DNA of 64,000 bases from Sympetrum striolatum (GCA_947579665.1 CANPUZ010000058.1:620001-684000), one strand, 5' to 3'. Counted from the stretch's first letter, positions 23,724 through 44,480 are shown. The notes: generated by a model not told the origin, from the letters alone. Program-made: numbers and translations.

Positions 23724-24594
23724 CATGGCAGAAATAGTGAATACTGATAGTATAGAAAACTTGATCGAGTCCACTTAATAAAGACTTAAATATTTGTTCC
23801 GTTTCGAGGAGGACAACGTAAAGTGGTTAACAGATACTTTCTTAGGGGAAGTAATCGAACATCGAGGTGGAGCACTGACTCCCTTGCATAGAATGAAATT
23901 ATTTTGAAGGCATCTCTCGGAGCCGGGATTTCAAAAAGGCGTTGGCGAGGAGCTAGGAGAGGATCAAAGCACAGTATCGCGAGTTGTGTCTAGTACTCTG
24001 GACAGAGTGGTAGCACAACCTGAACACTGGTTTACATTCCCAGAAACAGACGAAGAGGTAATGGAAGCGAAGGAGCTGCGGCAGAGAAGGTTCCATTTTC
24101 TAGCTGCTATTGGGGTAGTGGACTGTACACATGTTGGCATTGAAAAACCTAGATTTCATGAGGATGAGTATGTAAATCGCATCGGTTAGGCTTTGATAAA
24201 TGTTCAGGCAACTTGCAACGCTCGAGAAATGTTTACTAGCATCGATGTAAGTTGGCCTGGATCAGTTCATGATGCCCGGATGTGGAAAAATTCAAGTGTT
24301 AGAGAGACTATTTCTAAAACCAAAAATACAGTGATTATTGGTGAATACGGAATAGAACCGTGGCTGATGATACCGTATCTTATCAGTGCTCCATAATTTA
24401 GCTTTAATAAACTATTAAAAAAAGAAAGAGTATTAATAGAGTGTTGCTTTGGGCAACTGAAACGACGGTTCCCAATTTTGAAGTATGTTTGCAGGGTGAA
24501 GTTGGCAAATATTCTCAAAATTGTAGTGGCATGTGTTGTACTTCACAACATTGCCAAACATTTAAATGACAGTGACTTTAAAGTCTGGGATTAG
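23724..24594 (+). pseudogene. HARBI1-like Harbinger transposase, broken
   Basis: Homology to PIF/Harbinger DDE transposases is clear in order: an N-terminal helix-turn-helix region with STVSRVVS, AAIGVVDCTHVGIEKP (first catalytic Asp), YVNRIG, INVQATCNA, SWPGSVHDARMWKNS, a GEYGIEPWLM stretch where the family has a GDSGY-like catalytic Asp box, and a Glu-containing RVLIECCFGQLKRRFP followed by VVLHNIAKH. In-frame stops occur near 23778, 23905, 24189 and 24394. The second Asp of the triad is lost. No accompanying Myb/SANT-like gene was found. Confidence 0.92.
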
Positions 24595-24619
24595 CTTTCA
24601 ATCAGAAATGTGGGAAAAG

Positions 24620-25916
24620 GGAGGCGGAAAGATATAAGTACTGAAGTTGATAACTAATTTATGGATTAATTTTTATAATCATTAATTCTGCTTTAAAGGA
24701 AAAAAGACGTAGGCTTAATGTAATGGAAGAGAGAGAGATTAACAAAGTGAAGGACTCTAACATTGCCAATGAACATTTTTCATAAATTCCATTCGGTGGG
24801 AATTCTTGAATTTAGTTTCGACCGCTAATAATTTACATTGTAGCCTCCATTGTTCACAACCTCAGTCTAACTTCTCCGCCCCTACTTCCGCTTTAACAAT
24901 GAACTCAACTTTTAGTACTCTCATGTGATTAATTAATTTTCTATCACTTACATCTTACTTTGTAACGCCCATTGTTTCCATCTTCAGTCCTCAAGCCCTC
25001 TCAAATGCCTCCCCTCCCCCATTAATAATCCAGTTGCAAGAGTTGGGTGAATCTGGTGATACCTAACACCAGTTGTTTATGAAAATTAATAGTCGATTTA
25101 CACAAAAACTATATTTCATACATATTATAGTTTTTGTGAAGGTGGATTGAAGTAGCAATTATATTAAATGCATATGTTTCGAAAATGTTGGAAATTATTA
25201 GGGATATTAACACAGTAAATTTGAATAAATTCAATCGAAGAGGCATTACCTTAGTGAAACTCCGAAATTGGATTCATATTAAATAAAAATCCAAAATTCC
25301 ACAAAACAGAAACCGGACGGTCGTACATTAAAGTTTTTGTTTCGCGGAATTTTGAATTTTTATTTAATGTGATCCCGACAGTGAATTTGATTAAAATTTG
25401 TACTAAAAATACTCAAAGCTAGTGAATAGAAATATTGTGATGAGAGAACTTTCACTACAACTTCATTTAGTTCCAATGAATCTTAAGCACCCTAACTCAA
25501 TTATGGGAGCACATCCTCACTACAGGATGTGATTATTATCTTCCACAAACACCACTGATATTCACAATTGAATGGAATTCAAGCCGAAAGTTGATGTATG
25601 AATATATCTGAAGTTCTCTCAAATCTTACTGTTCTAAAAACTTCGTGATGCCACCCGTATTTCCTTCCATGTTCAAAAATGTTTTCGTTTCATTTTTGAA
25701 CTCGATATTTAATTTGCGAAATTTGGTATTATTATAAGACGCGCGGTAGTTTTTGGTGGTACAAAGCGAAACACGTCGGTTTGTGTTGGGTCGATAGTTA
25801 TATAATAAATAGTAATATTTAAGTGATATTTATACCTAATGGTAATATTAATTAATAGTTATCGTATCCTATAGGAATTCCGGTGAGGGCAATGCAAGCG
25901 TCAAAATGATTGCTTA
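24620..25916. other. Harbinger interior without recognised genes
   Basis: AT-rich and without a supported second gene. Two inverted repeats stand out: CACAAAAACTATA and TATAGTTTTTGTG (about 25099-25138), and a longer imperfect pair at about 25275-25310 and 25334-25371 built on AAATAAAAATCCAAAATTCC. Confidence 0.5.
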
Positions 25917-26935
25917 CAAAAAAAATCTGATGTGGCCAGCACATGACTTTCTCCATATATAAAATGTAAATATTTATCTACGACAGTAATTTCGAACTCT
26001 ATATTCCATCTAAACTTGGATATAACTTTATATATTATCTTTGACGCCAAAACATGATAAATAATGTTTTACGGGACATGATCGATAAAAAACGATGAAA
26101 TTGGCCTTTCGCCCATAGAGCCCAGAGCGCCCACTAAGTACATAATCAGCAACTTCCGGTTTATCAGTACTTCCTGAATAACTTCTAAACAATCAGTGAT
26201 ACAAAAATATTTTTCAACCAAAAGTTATAGTAAATTACATTTTCTAAAACTTTTAAAAATAATAGTATATACCTAAATCTCATATTTATGGAGATATTTT
26301 GAAAACCGGAAATGAGCATTGAAGATTGAAGGTCAACTTCCGGTAAACCGATTTACTCAAAAAACTAATCAACTCTAAAAAAACTAACCAAAACTCTATA
26401 TATGAAATTTGGTGTTGATATAATGAATAATTTTTAAGTTAGAGTGCCCACAAAGTACATAACAGCTACTTCCGGTTTATCGGTATTTCACGAATAACTC
26501 GTAATCAACCGGTGATATTAAAATATGTTAAATACAAAAGTTATAGTAAGTTTTATTATCTAAAACTTTTATAAGGTGTATAATATACCTATATATCATA
26601 TTAATGAAGATATTTTGAACCGGAAATGAGCTTTAATGAATGAAGCTCGACTTCCGGTCAACCGATTTACTCCAAAAACTAATCAACTCTGACAGCACAA
26701 ACCACAGTACTATATACTAATTTTGGTATTGATACGACAAACAGTTTTCACGTTAGAGCGCCCACTATCACACACACACACACACACACACATACACACA
26801 GACATCATTCCGAAAATGGTCAAAACGTGTTCTAGGGACCCCAAAACATGTATTTCCGTTGAAATCTCGAAGTCGAATTTTTTCATGAAAATAATACTTT
26901 CTCTATACTTCGTATATGGAGAAAGTAGAAATAGC
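25917..26935 (+). mobile_element. Family C element nested in the Harbinger copy
   Basis: Starts with an A-run and ATCTGATGTGGCC, ACTTTCTCCATATA, and ends with a hairpin from ACTTTCTCTATA and TATATGGAGAAAGT. It has three or more internal modules with ACTTCCGGTTTATC and CTTCCGGTNAACCG. It is longer than the copy at 6297-6956. A (CA)n tract lies at about 26769-26800. Confidence 0.8.
26769..26800. repeat. (CA)n microsatellite
   Basis: About 13 CA units with one interruption, inside a family C element; the related copy at 59120-59140 has a shorter TG tract at the same place. Confidence 0.9.
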
Positions 26936-27577
26936 TTGTTTTCCACCCCTTCTTTTTGCATGTTTTTTTCTTACACCACACATTCATAATCAAACTTTTA
27001 TGCTTTCGAGTATGTATGATTTCTTACTGATCTCCTCAATGTAAGACGACCAGCTTTGGATTAATAAGAAGAATATTTCTCCCTTTGTATCAGATCCTCG
27101 CACCAAGGAGAACAAATAGGTATAAGCCCATATAACTTGAACGCAATTAATCGCGAACGATATTTTCCCAATTATTTCGGATAAAATGCACCGCCATGTT
27201 TCTCATAGACCATTCCTCCAATCATGAGAAATATTACCTCTTCACATGGGAGTTCTCTATCATTTTTCCACACGGTTATAATAATTTTCTTAATCATAAA
27301 GTTAATGAAAACTCATTTGCAAGCAACAGTTACCGATTTACGTTTCAATTGAACAAGTTATTGCTCTCCGTGTGGCGGCTAGAGCTGATTCCTTCGTTTC
27401 CATGAAAACGAGTCGACCTTTTACTCGTCATCTGAAGCATTTGCTTGCAAGTAAAAGCAAATTATTATGCATATTAGGAGAAGGTTTTTGCTTTTACTTC
27501 TACCTTTTGCTCAGAGCATTTGCTTTTACTTCTACCTTTTACTTTTGAGCAAATGCTTCTTTTTATTCATACGGCCC

Positions 27578-28230
27578 ATTGCATTGACCGACACCTTGAA
27601 TTTGATCCACTTCTATATTCCTATTAGAGGATAAAACGGGCACTTCTGCTAGTATATATATAAAATCGAAATTCCGTGGGTGTGTTTGTCTTGGATTGGA
27701 GGCCACACCGTTCCTCCGATTCGCTTGTAACTTTATTATAGACGTGTCCTCTGCAACCTGGAAGGAATCGCTGTCGCCTCTTTATTCCACAATTTCACGG
27801 GGTTCGAACCCAGGTCGCTCAGATAGATTTCCATATGGAATACACGTAAAACACATTTTCATCGCATGCAGGGTTTGTTTCTTACGCGAAATTAAATTAG
27901 AAGGAATGGTCGCACGTTGACGAGACAAACACCGAAAGAAAGAACATCAAACGAAGATTTTTATTTCATTCGTGGATTCTTACTTTCGATTCGAATTTGC
28001 GAGAATATCGGTGAAAAACACGAAAATTTAGTGAAAATTGGAGGTTGTAAACAACTCATCCCCCTGACGACCGATCCCATTGTTGAATCCGAGCTCATGT
28101 GTTATCCCGTAAAAAATACTCGAAGACTTTAAAAACTGATGATTAACGATATATTACATGGATAACGAGGAATTTTCTGTAAGAAGGTAACCAGGAATTA
28201 CAGGTACGTAATTACAGTCGGGAAGGGTAG
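27578..28230 (+). repeat. Family B repeat, right part after Harbinger plus next unit
   Basis: ATTGCATTGACCGACACC continues the interrupted unit; the next head carries TTGGATTGGAGGCCACACCG and GGGGTTCGAACCCAGGTCGC (27800), and a full body follows. Confidence 0.8.
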
Positions 28231-29224
28231 ATAACTAGCTCACTTATGAAGTTAAATGTCTTGTCTCGTATATTTAAAGCAGAAATCTGTACGTTCCCAG
28301 ATCGCAGGTGAATATTTGCCTTGGCAAGAGTCTACGCGATCAGACATTTGAGAAATTACGACTTTTAATTCCCAACTGCCTTTTTCTTGCCTCCCCTAAT
28401 GCAATTCCGTCTTTCTTTTGTCCTCCTCAGTTATGACGTCATCCCTCACCTTTGCGACCTCATTCCCTTATTAACTCTTCATCTCCTCTTTTCTCTTCAT
28501 CTTTGCATTTTTTAACGTAAATAACCGCTAATTTTGTCGTCCATAGCCGTTTTAGCAGCTAAACATATCGTTAGTCGTTTCGTTTAGCTGTTTTAATACC
28601 ATAGTTACCATCTCTCTGTTATTAAGCGTCAGGTTCATACGCCGGTCGATACGTCATACCCCCTCTGAAATGCGCTGTCTATTTTTGGGGGATGAGGTAT
28701 ACCAGGATAGATGAGGAGTGAGGTATTGGTTTTCCTTTTTCGACAATGAAAAGAATTTACGAGTTATGTATGATCCTCGAGCCCATTTTGGAAGATATCC
28801 TGTGTTAGTAGAATCTAGTCGTAGTAAACAACCAGTCCCCGTGACGACCAATTTTATTGTTGAGCCTAGCTCATGCGTTTTCCCGAAGCAATTTAATACG
28901 ATTTCCAGCAACTTTGAAATAGAAAAGTGACTGTACTTATTTTATTGATCTTTTTTAGTTTTCGTGTTTTTTTATTGTCTATTTACTATAATTACTGCTT
29001 CATTATTTATAGGAAATCATGGTTTTGGTCAGTGTTCGTTGATTTGAGATGTTTGTCGTCGTATTTTATAATCATCACCGTGGGGTATGCATTTATACGA
29101 GTTACAGTTCTTATCACTTGATTTTTCGAAAATATTTTTAAGCAACTTCCCCATGAGATAGAGAGCTCAAAATCACGGAGGTCCTTCAAGAGACGCTATT
29201 ATATATTATCAATCATAGAAATCC
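28231..29224. other. Mostly unassigned; decayed family B piece
   Basis: Between about 28690 and 28900 a diverged family B piece is visible (AACAACCAGTCCCCGTGACG). The rest shows only short open frames without support. Confidence 0.4.
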
Positions 29225-29880
29225 CACCAAGTGTGCTTGAATTCGACGCCAGGTGGGTGCAAAATTCACCCTTTGCAATAAATTGCGGAGATTTTTAAGA
29301 TTATTTTAAAATCCTTTACCGATAACATGGAAATGTGAAACTTGGCATGTGAATACAGATCATAAATACAATTAATATACGCTGTTAAATGTTTCCCTGA
29401 TCGTCCTTGGTTCGAACCCAGAGAGCCGTTTACATTGCCCTATGCTTTTATATAGTGATAACAAGGTCTTCATTTTGGCCCTTCCCGGTATGATATCGAC
29501 TTCAAAACTTGAAATAAATAAGTCTTATTCCCACCAGGGCGTTATATGTATATATATTTTCCAAAAATGTCCTGGGTTCGAGACCAGTTTCTCTACCTTT
29601 TGAAATGTACCGCGGTAATTTTCATTTTTTTAACGATTCATTACGAAAAAGGTGAAAATTTTACGTCCATGGGTGAGTACAGAAGAAATGGGTGCTTCCC
29701 ACTTATAGTTCATTCTTACCTTATGATCATTGGTTCGACGCTGGGGCACAATTCGTATTATACCGTATATTTCAAGTGGGGAGCACAGAATTAGGTTCGG
29801 CGACCCTCCCGACGTGATATCGACTTCAAATTCGCTTCTTCAATACGCTTTCAGAATGCAAGCAACTTTTACTAGTAATA
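29225..29880 (+). mobile_element. Family A array
   Basis: B-box-like motifs at about 29241 (decayed), 29408, 29574 and 29731, spaced 157-167 bp; end with GCTTTCAGAATGCAAGC (29847-29863) and ACTTTTACTAGTA. Confidence 0.8.
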
Positions 29881-29948
29881 ACGAACAGGTAAGACCGGTA
29901 ATGCGTTACTTGGTCTTTGTCGTACTTATTAGTAAGTGTTTAGAATAT

Positions 29949-29949
<1 letters not shown>

Positions 29950-30004
<55 letters not shown>
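29950..30004. repeat. (TA)n microsatellite
   Basis: About 27 TA dinucleotides without interruption at the junction of two family A copies. Confidence 0.95.
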
Positions 30005-30007
<3 letters not shown>

Positions 30008-30019
30008 AATGGATCCGGA

Positions 30020-30850
30020 GAAGGAATTACATATAATAGGATGATGCAAAAATCTGCCTTTTAAAATGCATTGAAGTAGTTCTTCATTATTTTTTTATGC
30101 ACTTAGCGAAATGATAGGAAGTTCTCCTTCGGCTACAAGATCTATATTAAGAATAGGTTTAAGAAGTATTTCGTTGAGACCATGCTGTTCCTGGGTTCGA
30201 TGCCAGAGCACATTACAATTTCTCTCGTTAGGAATATAAGGGAAAAGTAGGTCTTCGTTTGAGGCAGTTGCAGCCAATATTTCTGCATAAATTTTCACAC
30301 ATAGTTAGAGGTGGCAATCTTCTGTTGTGCTGCGTAGAAAGTATTACCAAATAGACCCGGGTTCGAAGCCTGGCGGTACATATATATCCCCCATTTAAAA
30401 TACATTGAGGTAGTTTTTCATTATTTTTTTTGATGCACTTATCGAAATGATAGGAAGTTCTTGCTTAGACAGAAGATGTATATTAAGACTCGGTTTAAGA
30501 GAAAAATTTAGATAAGACCCTGCTGTTCCTGGGTTCGATGCCAGAGCACATTAAAATTTCTCACATAAGTATATATATGTGAAAAGTAGGACGTAGTTTG
30601 AGGCAGTTGCAGCCAATATTTCTGCTTGAGTTTTCAAACATAATTAGAGATGGTGATGTTCTGTTGTGCTGCATAGGAAGTATCACCAGGAAGACCCGGG
30701 TTCGATGCAGGACGTATAAATTGCCGCGAATTTTAAGAATAATTTCAATCCATTTTTTTCTTTTAAGGATCCTCTTGATGTGATGCCGACTTAAAATTGG
30801 TATTATCAATATGCTTGCAGAATGCAAGCTACATTTTACTCGTATTCATA
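30020..30850 (+). mobile_element. Family A array with 3' hairpin
   Basis: GGTTCGA motifs at 30194, 30360, 30532 and 30699 (166, 172 and 167 bp apart). The order includes a repeated module type, so the copy is itself rearranged. It ends with GCTTGCAGAATGCAAGC (30813-30829), then TACATTTTACTCGTA. Confidence 0.85.
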
Positions 30851-31050
30851 TAGATAGATAGATAGGATACTAATTCACAGGCTAAACCACAAGCGTCATT
30901 GACTTGAACTTTTTACAGCGTATTGAGAATATCAATTTTCATAATTCTTTCAGTCTTTTACCGTGAAGGCAGATAATTGACACTTTGCATTCATTTATCT
31001 ATATCTATCAAACCATTTCGTTGCAGTATGCAAGCAGCATTATTCTCGTG
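30851..31050 (+). mobile_element. Family A copy, internally deleted
   Basis: Starts AGGATACTAATTCACAGGCT (30865) and reaches the 3' end TTGCAGTATGCAAGCAGCAT (31021-31040) after only about 175 bp. This solo form shows that the two ends travel together even when modules are lost. Confidence 0.75.
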
Positions 31051-31249
31051 TAATGGTATATCAGTAAAGTTAACTAAATAGAGATAAATAGCAAACTAGG
31101 TTAGGTGGAAAACCTAGCCTGTTTAAGGGTTTCTTAGCAACAAATGAAACAATGTCATCACATTAATGAAGCGTTTTATTGAAATATTCAAACTTTTATA
31201 AGCGATATGTATTCCTTTGTTGACAAAGTACATTCAAGGCTTTTCACAA

Positions 31250-31400
31250 ACACACACTCGAATCCGACGCGGCATTTCCCGCCAAAAAAAAACGCAGCGT
31301 AGGCATGGCAACGGGAATTCTGGCGCCAAATTTTTATTTTTAAAATTTATAAATTCCATGACGTCACGAAAGCGCGCGCCGAAAAAATCGCGAATCGAAA
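31250..31400. promoter_or_regulatory. GC-rich stretch with two E2F-like sites and a CRE
   Basis: TTTCCCGCCAAAA (about 31275) and GGCGCCAAATTT (about 31322) match E2F consensus on one or both strands, and ATGACGTCACG (about 31359) is a full CRE; CGCGCGC follows. No gene start is evident on either side, so this is a motif observation. Confidence 0.3.
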
Positions 31401-31855
31401 TCCGCGTACACAAAAAAAACAACAAATGAAATCCGTAATGGAACTAGCACATGAGAAACAATAATGTCAAATTTGGAAGGTCGGCTAGGTCTCCCTGACA
31501 ACGGGCCGACTTCGCCAACAATCCCTCTATTGACTCGACGACGGATAAACAAAATGAGCAGAGGGATAAATTTACGCTAAGAATAGCTTAAGCTAAGGTT
31601 TTTACATCCTAAAAGGCGAACATTTATCTTCCACGTATGTACAGGTAGGTTTCTGCAACCATGGCAACCCGGAAGAAGGGAAGAAATTTGAATTTCCTCC
31701 CTCCTCCGTAAGATTTACAACGATTCGTTTGGGCAGAACGGACAATTCCGCCTTTTTAATCGACGGAATAGACTTTTAAACGCCTTTAAACCTAAGAAAC
31801 ACATCGTCTTTGACACTTTCCCACGCGGACACACATTTGCCACGTGGTATTACGC
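31401..31855. other. Unassigned sequence between motif cluster and 182-bp array
   Basis: No supported gene. It could still be part of the 3' UTR or flank of the Sp8-like gene. Confidence 0.35.
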
Positions 31856-33460
31856 GCAGCGGCCATGTTTGTTTACATCTAAAACATTCCAAAGTTTTTC
31901 TTTGTTCGGTTCCTTCTTTGCAGCTCGTTCAAGGGACGCCGAAATGGAAATTTGAGGTCATTGAATCCTTAATTCCACTGTTTAGGTCATTTTGCGTAAG
32001 AAAATCGGGCGAATTCCATTGTTTTTTGTGATTTTTCAACTCTTTTACGCTTACGTAGAAGGTGATCGTGTGGATAGAAGCTCACGGACCCTTAGTCTTC
32101 ACTTTAAAGCCTTTGTTAACACAATGTTCCCCATGAAGAATAGATATTTATCCAGTTTTACGCGTGGGAGACCCATTTCATATGCTTCTTCGCCTCTAAA
32201 GCTTTCGACTTTCCCGTTTTCACCCCCTGCCATACATCCAGAGAAGACCAGCAATGGAGGATGTCGATGTTGGAACAATTAGCTTCACTTTAAACCAACA
32301 TTTTCGGCACTTTTTCCTGTGAAACGTGAATGAAATACGGTTTCTCACATCGTTCACCACTCGAACTAAGTTTACACCCGAAAGTGTGTTCGGATTACCA
32401 GTTTCATGGTCACTTTAGCACGTCTAGAAGGGGCCAAAATATGGGGAAGGAATGTTCAAGATGGCACCACTTGTCCATCCACATTGAAAGCGAACCAACA
32501 CTCGGTCATTCCTCCGAATGCGCATGGCGGCCATGTTTCTTTGGGCACATTGAGCACTTCCATCTAATGGTTACCTTGTAACTTCCACACGCGGTGAAAC
32601 TTTAAAAATTTCTGATTAGAAACTGTATTCCCCATCGTAAACAGTTCTTGCTGCATTTTCCTCATGGAAAACGGCTTGAATTAGCGTGTTTACTGGATGC
32701 GCCTGGCGGCCATCTTGATTTATATGGAAAACTACCTTATATCCAACTTTTCGTCACCGTAGCAAGTCCAGGGGTGGCTTAAAAGTGGAGAACGACATCT
32801 CACAAACATTCTCGTCCATAGGAAACAGTTCTTCCACTATTTTTCCTCATAGCAACGATGCAGTTAATTTTCTCATGCGATGCGCTCCGTGGCCATGTTG
32901 TTTAGATTCAAAAATCGCCCGACATCAAGGTTCTCAGCACTGTAACGGGTGCAGAGTCGGCAAATAAGGGTTAGAAAACAGCTCAGACACATTCGTCTGT
33001 GTTGAAAACAGTCGATCCACCATTTCCCCACACGAAAAACGACTCCCTCGAACTTTCGCCCGGTGCGCCCGGCAGCCATATTGGATTGCACCGAAAATTG
33101 AAGAACACGAAGCTTTTTGAGGCCAAAACAAGTCCAGAGGTGGCCAAGAAGGGTAAACAACGACTGGTTATCCTCATTTTCATTTAAAACAGTTCGCACG
33201 GTAATTTTCCCTCAATAAACAGACTTATTTGGGGTTTTTCGTGCGTTGCGCACTGCGCCATGTTGGTTTTGATGGAAAACTGACCCGATATCCAGCTTTT
33301 AATCACTGTAACAAGTCCGGAGGAGGCCGAAAACAGAGAATGACCGCCCGAAAAGATTCCTCTCCATCTGAAGTAGTCCATGGAACGTATTTCCCCATTT
33401 AAAAACCATTTCCTTCGTTTTTTCGTGGGTTGCGCTCGTCGGCCATCTTGTCTCAGCTCT
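31856..33460 (-). repeat. Tandem array of ~182-bp monomers behind the Sp8-like stop codon
   Basis: On the + strand, GGCCATnTTG-like words start at 32529, 32708, 32891, 33074 (AGCCATATTG), 33256 (CGCCATGTTG) and 33441, that is every 179-185 bp. A further one stands at 31861 after a more degenerate stretch. Around each word the same order recurs: a TGCGC or GCGC word, the GCCAT word, a segment with AAGTCC and GGTGGC or GGAGGC, and an ATTTTCC/CCTCAT segment. The last monomer ends within about 50 bp of the stop codon, so the array is probably part of the 3' UTR. It carries no supported reading frame. Copies have drifted, so it is old. Function is unknown. Confidence 0.85.
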
Positions 33461-33500
33461 GCATGTAGCAGTACGAGGGACTGTTCCCTCCGAGCCGCAC

Positions 33501-42582
<9,082 letters not shown>

Positions 42583-42659
42583 CTGAAGAGATTAACAAGA
42601 TATATTAAGTAATGGTTGAGTTATTGAAATAAAGCTCGTGGTGGTTTTATTTATATCTC

Positions 42660-43290
42660 GAACAAATCTATTATATATAGACGCTTCTCCGGGTATACCT
42701 AGATATATATAGGGGATCAAAATTCTAACCATGTTCCACAAGTGTCACTGACTTGAAATTTTTACGACGTACAGGCCATAACGTTTAACCAGTCGAAAAA
42801 TGGCGATTTTGAACCTCGGTGTCATGGGTTCGATTCCAGAAGGCCCCAAAGTCCCGATTTTCTCCATAAGGATACATGGTGGGGATTTTCGAAAATTTTT
42901 AAATAATACTTCCCGGATAGGTAGAGAATTAAAATTGTAGGAGCTTATAGATATCGTCTAGAACTATCGAAAACATTAATGACTTCTAATGAGGAAGTCC
43001 TGGGTTCGATGCTAGGAGGATGCAAAAATCACGTATTTAAAATACATGGGGATAGTTTTTCATTATTTTTTTTGATGCACTTATCGGAATGTAAGGAAGT
43101 TCTAGCTCAGCTAGAAGATATATATTAAGAATCTGTTTAAGAAAAAAATTACGTAAGACCATGCTGTTCCTGGGTTCGATGCCAGAGCACATTAAAACTT
43201 CTCTTATAAGGTATATAAGGGAAAAGTAGGACGTCGTTTGAGGCAGTTACAGCCAATATTTCTGCCTGAATTTCACACATAGTTAGAGAA
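42660..43290 (+). mobile_element. Family A element, 3'-truncated
   Basis: Starts CTATTATATATAGACGCTTC; GGTTCGA motifs at 42827, 43003 and 43173 (176 and 170 bp apart). Stops near 43285 before the last module and hairpin. It lies just upstream of the first visible Sp8-like exon, in the presumed first intron. Confidence 0.8.
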
Positions 43291-44339
43291 AGATGTTAAA
43301 GAGAAAATGCTTAGATAACGAAATTGTGCTTATTTTACGTAGAGCTTGCTTGTTTTGTCTGATCGAAGACAATCGAATGAGCACATTGTATGCAATGAGA
43401 AGCGCCTGTACAAGAACTTGAGGGAGTTATTAACTCGCAAGATTGTTGGCACAAAAAGTCGTGCCAATTTATTGCATGTAGTGCAAAGGATAATTCCTTC
43501 TTAATAAATCTCAGCTTGACCTGCGGTGAGGCGAATTAACTGATTTAGAAAGATAAAGAGTAGCTGGAGGAAATCATTAGCAATGCGTAGAGGTGTTTCT
43601 TTTTCGCAATAAGCGATGAAACCTGCAAATAACGCGAATTTTGGCCGATTTAGCAAAATAACGCTTATTTCGACACTTATTATAAGCATTTCTTTGATTT
43701 TGGTGATTTTCGCTTCATTTGTAAGTGAAGGAAATGTCATTTCAGTATAATTTAAATAAATGTACAATATATAATTGCATTAATTACGTATTTTTTGTCA
43801 TATTTTTGATCACTCGTGACATCTTTGCTTGCGTGAATTTGATTTTAGCAATTAATTCACTAAACTTTCTTTCTATTATGGATTATCACAAAATTCCACG
43901 AAGAAATATGTTTTGTTTTTCCTAACATTTATCGTTATCAATATGCTTTTAATGAAAATATAATGTTTCCTTGATCTGTAGCTGTGAAAGCATTTTCCTT
44001 AGGTGTAAACAGCACAATTATGAATAAATTCAATTTAATATTTCGTATAATTTACAGTTAATAATATTTTCACTGCTTTTAATGTTTATGCTGAAGTGTG
44101 CCTAACATTATTCCTTTGCTTAAATGAGACTCTGTGAAAATTAGTAATACTAAATATAGGAAACAGAATAAAAACACCACAATTTGGTTTTAAAATCAAC
44201 AAACTTCAGAAAAAATTAAAAGCATTTTCAAGCACCTCTAGCTATGCGAAATATTGTAAATAAAACTTTTTTTACCACTTGTGTCTTTGTGGTTAGAAAC
44301 CTTACTTTTGTGTCCCAATCGATGTTAGCCCTTCTGTAA
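43291..44339. other. Unassigned AT-rich sequence
   Basis: No coding region or recognisable element seen. It may be intronic to the Sp8-like gene if the start exon lies further right. Confidence 0.35.
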
Positions 44340-44480
44340 TATAGTCTAGATGGTCTGTGAGGTATGCAGACGATATTGTGTGCGATTCCGTAAAGGGCTT
44401 GCAAACACTAGCAAGTGCTCTTAACGATGAAGGAATTAGGGATGAAAATATACGTACGTAAAACTAAAGTAATTCAATAA
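44340..44480 (+). pseudogene. Non-LTR reverse transcriptase fragment (YADDI box)
   Basis: One frame reads SVRYADDIVCDSVKGLQTLA and then SALNDEGI before a frameshift to a KTKVIQ-like stretch. R-Y-A-D-D is the catalytic box of reverse transcriptases, and the LQ-L--LN---G---N--KTK spacing is that of many insect non-LTR elements. The piece is only about 45 codons, and its flanks show no further match. It differs from the LINE at 10524-11245. Confidence 0.8.

Larger units (their letters stand above)
23460..27577 (+). mobile_element. PIF/Harbinger DNA transposon, 4.1 kb, inactive
   Basis: Ends are inverted: GGGCCGTATGCATAAAAGGA on the left, and the right end read in reverse gives GGGCCGTATGAATAAAAAGA. 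Flanks carry a short direct repeat: ATT on both sides (23457-23459 and 27578-27580), or CATTG if the outermost G/C belongs to it. Subterminal AGCAAATGCTT and AGTAAAAGGT words recur at both ends in both orientations. A HARBI1-like transposase remnant is inside. The related site at about 19433-19510 shows the flanks joined without the element. A family C element (25917-26935) has inserted inside it. Confidence 0.93.

Noticed and set aside
26710..26989. Two open frames with His-Thr or Cys-Val repeats
   Set aside because: They are translations of the (CA)n tract inside a family C element.
29730..30008. 92-codon frame ending in Tyr-Ile repeats
   Set aside because: Translation of a (TA)n microsatellite joined to family A sequence.
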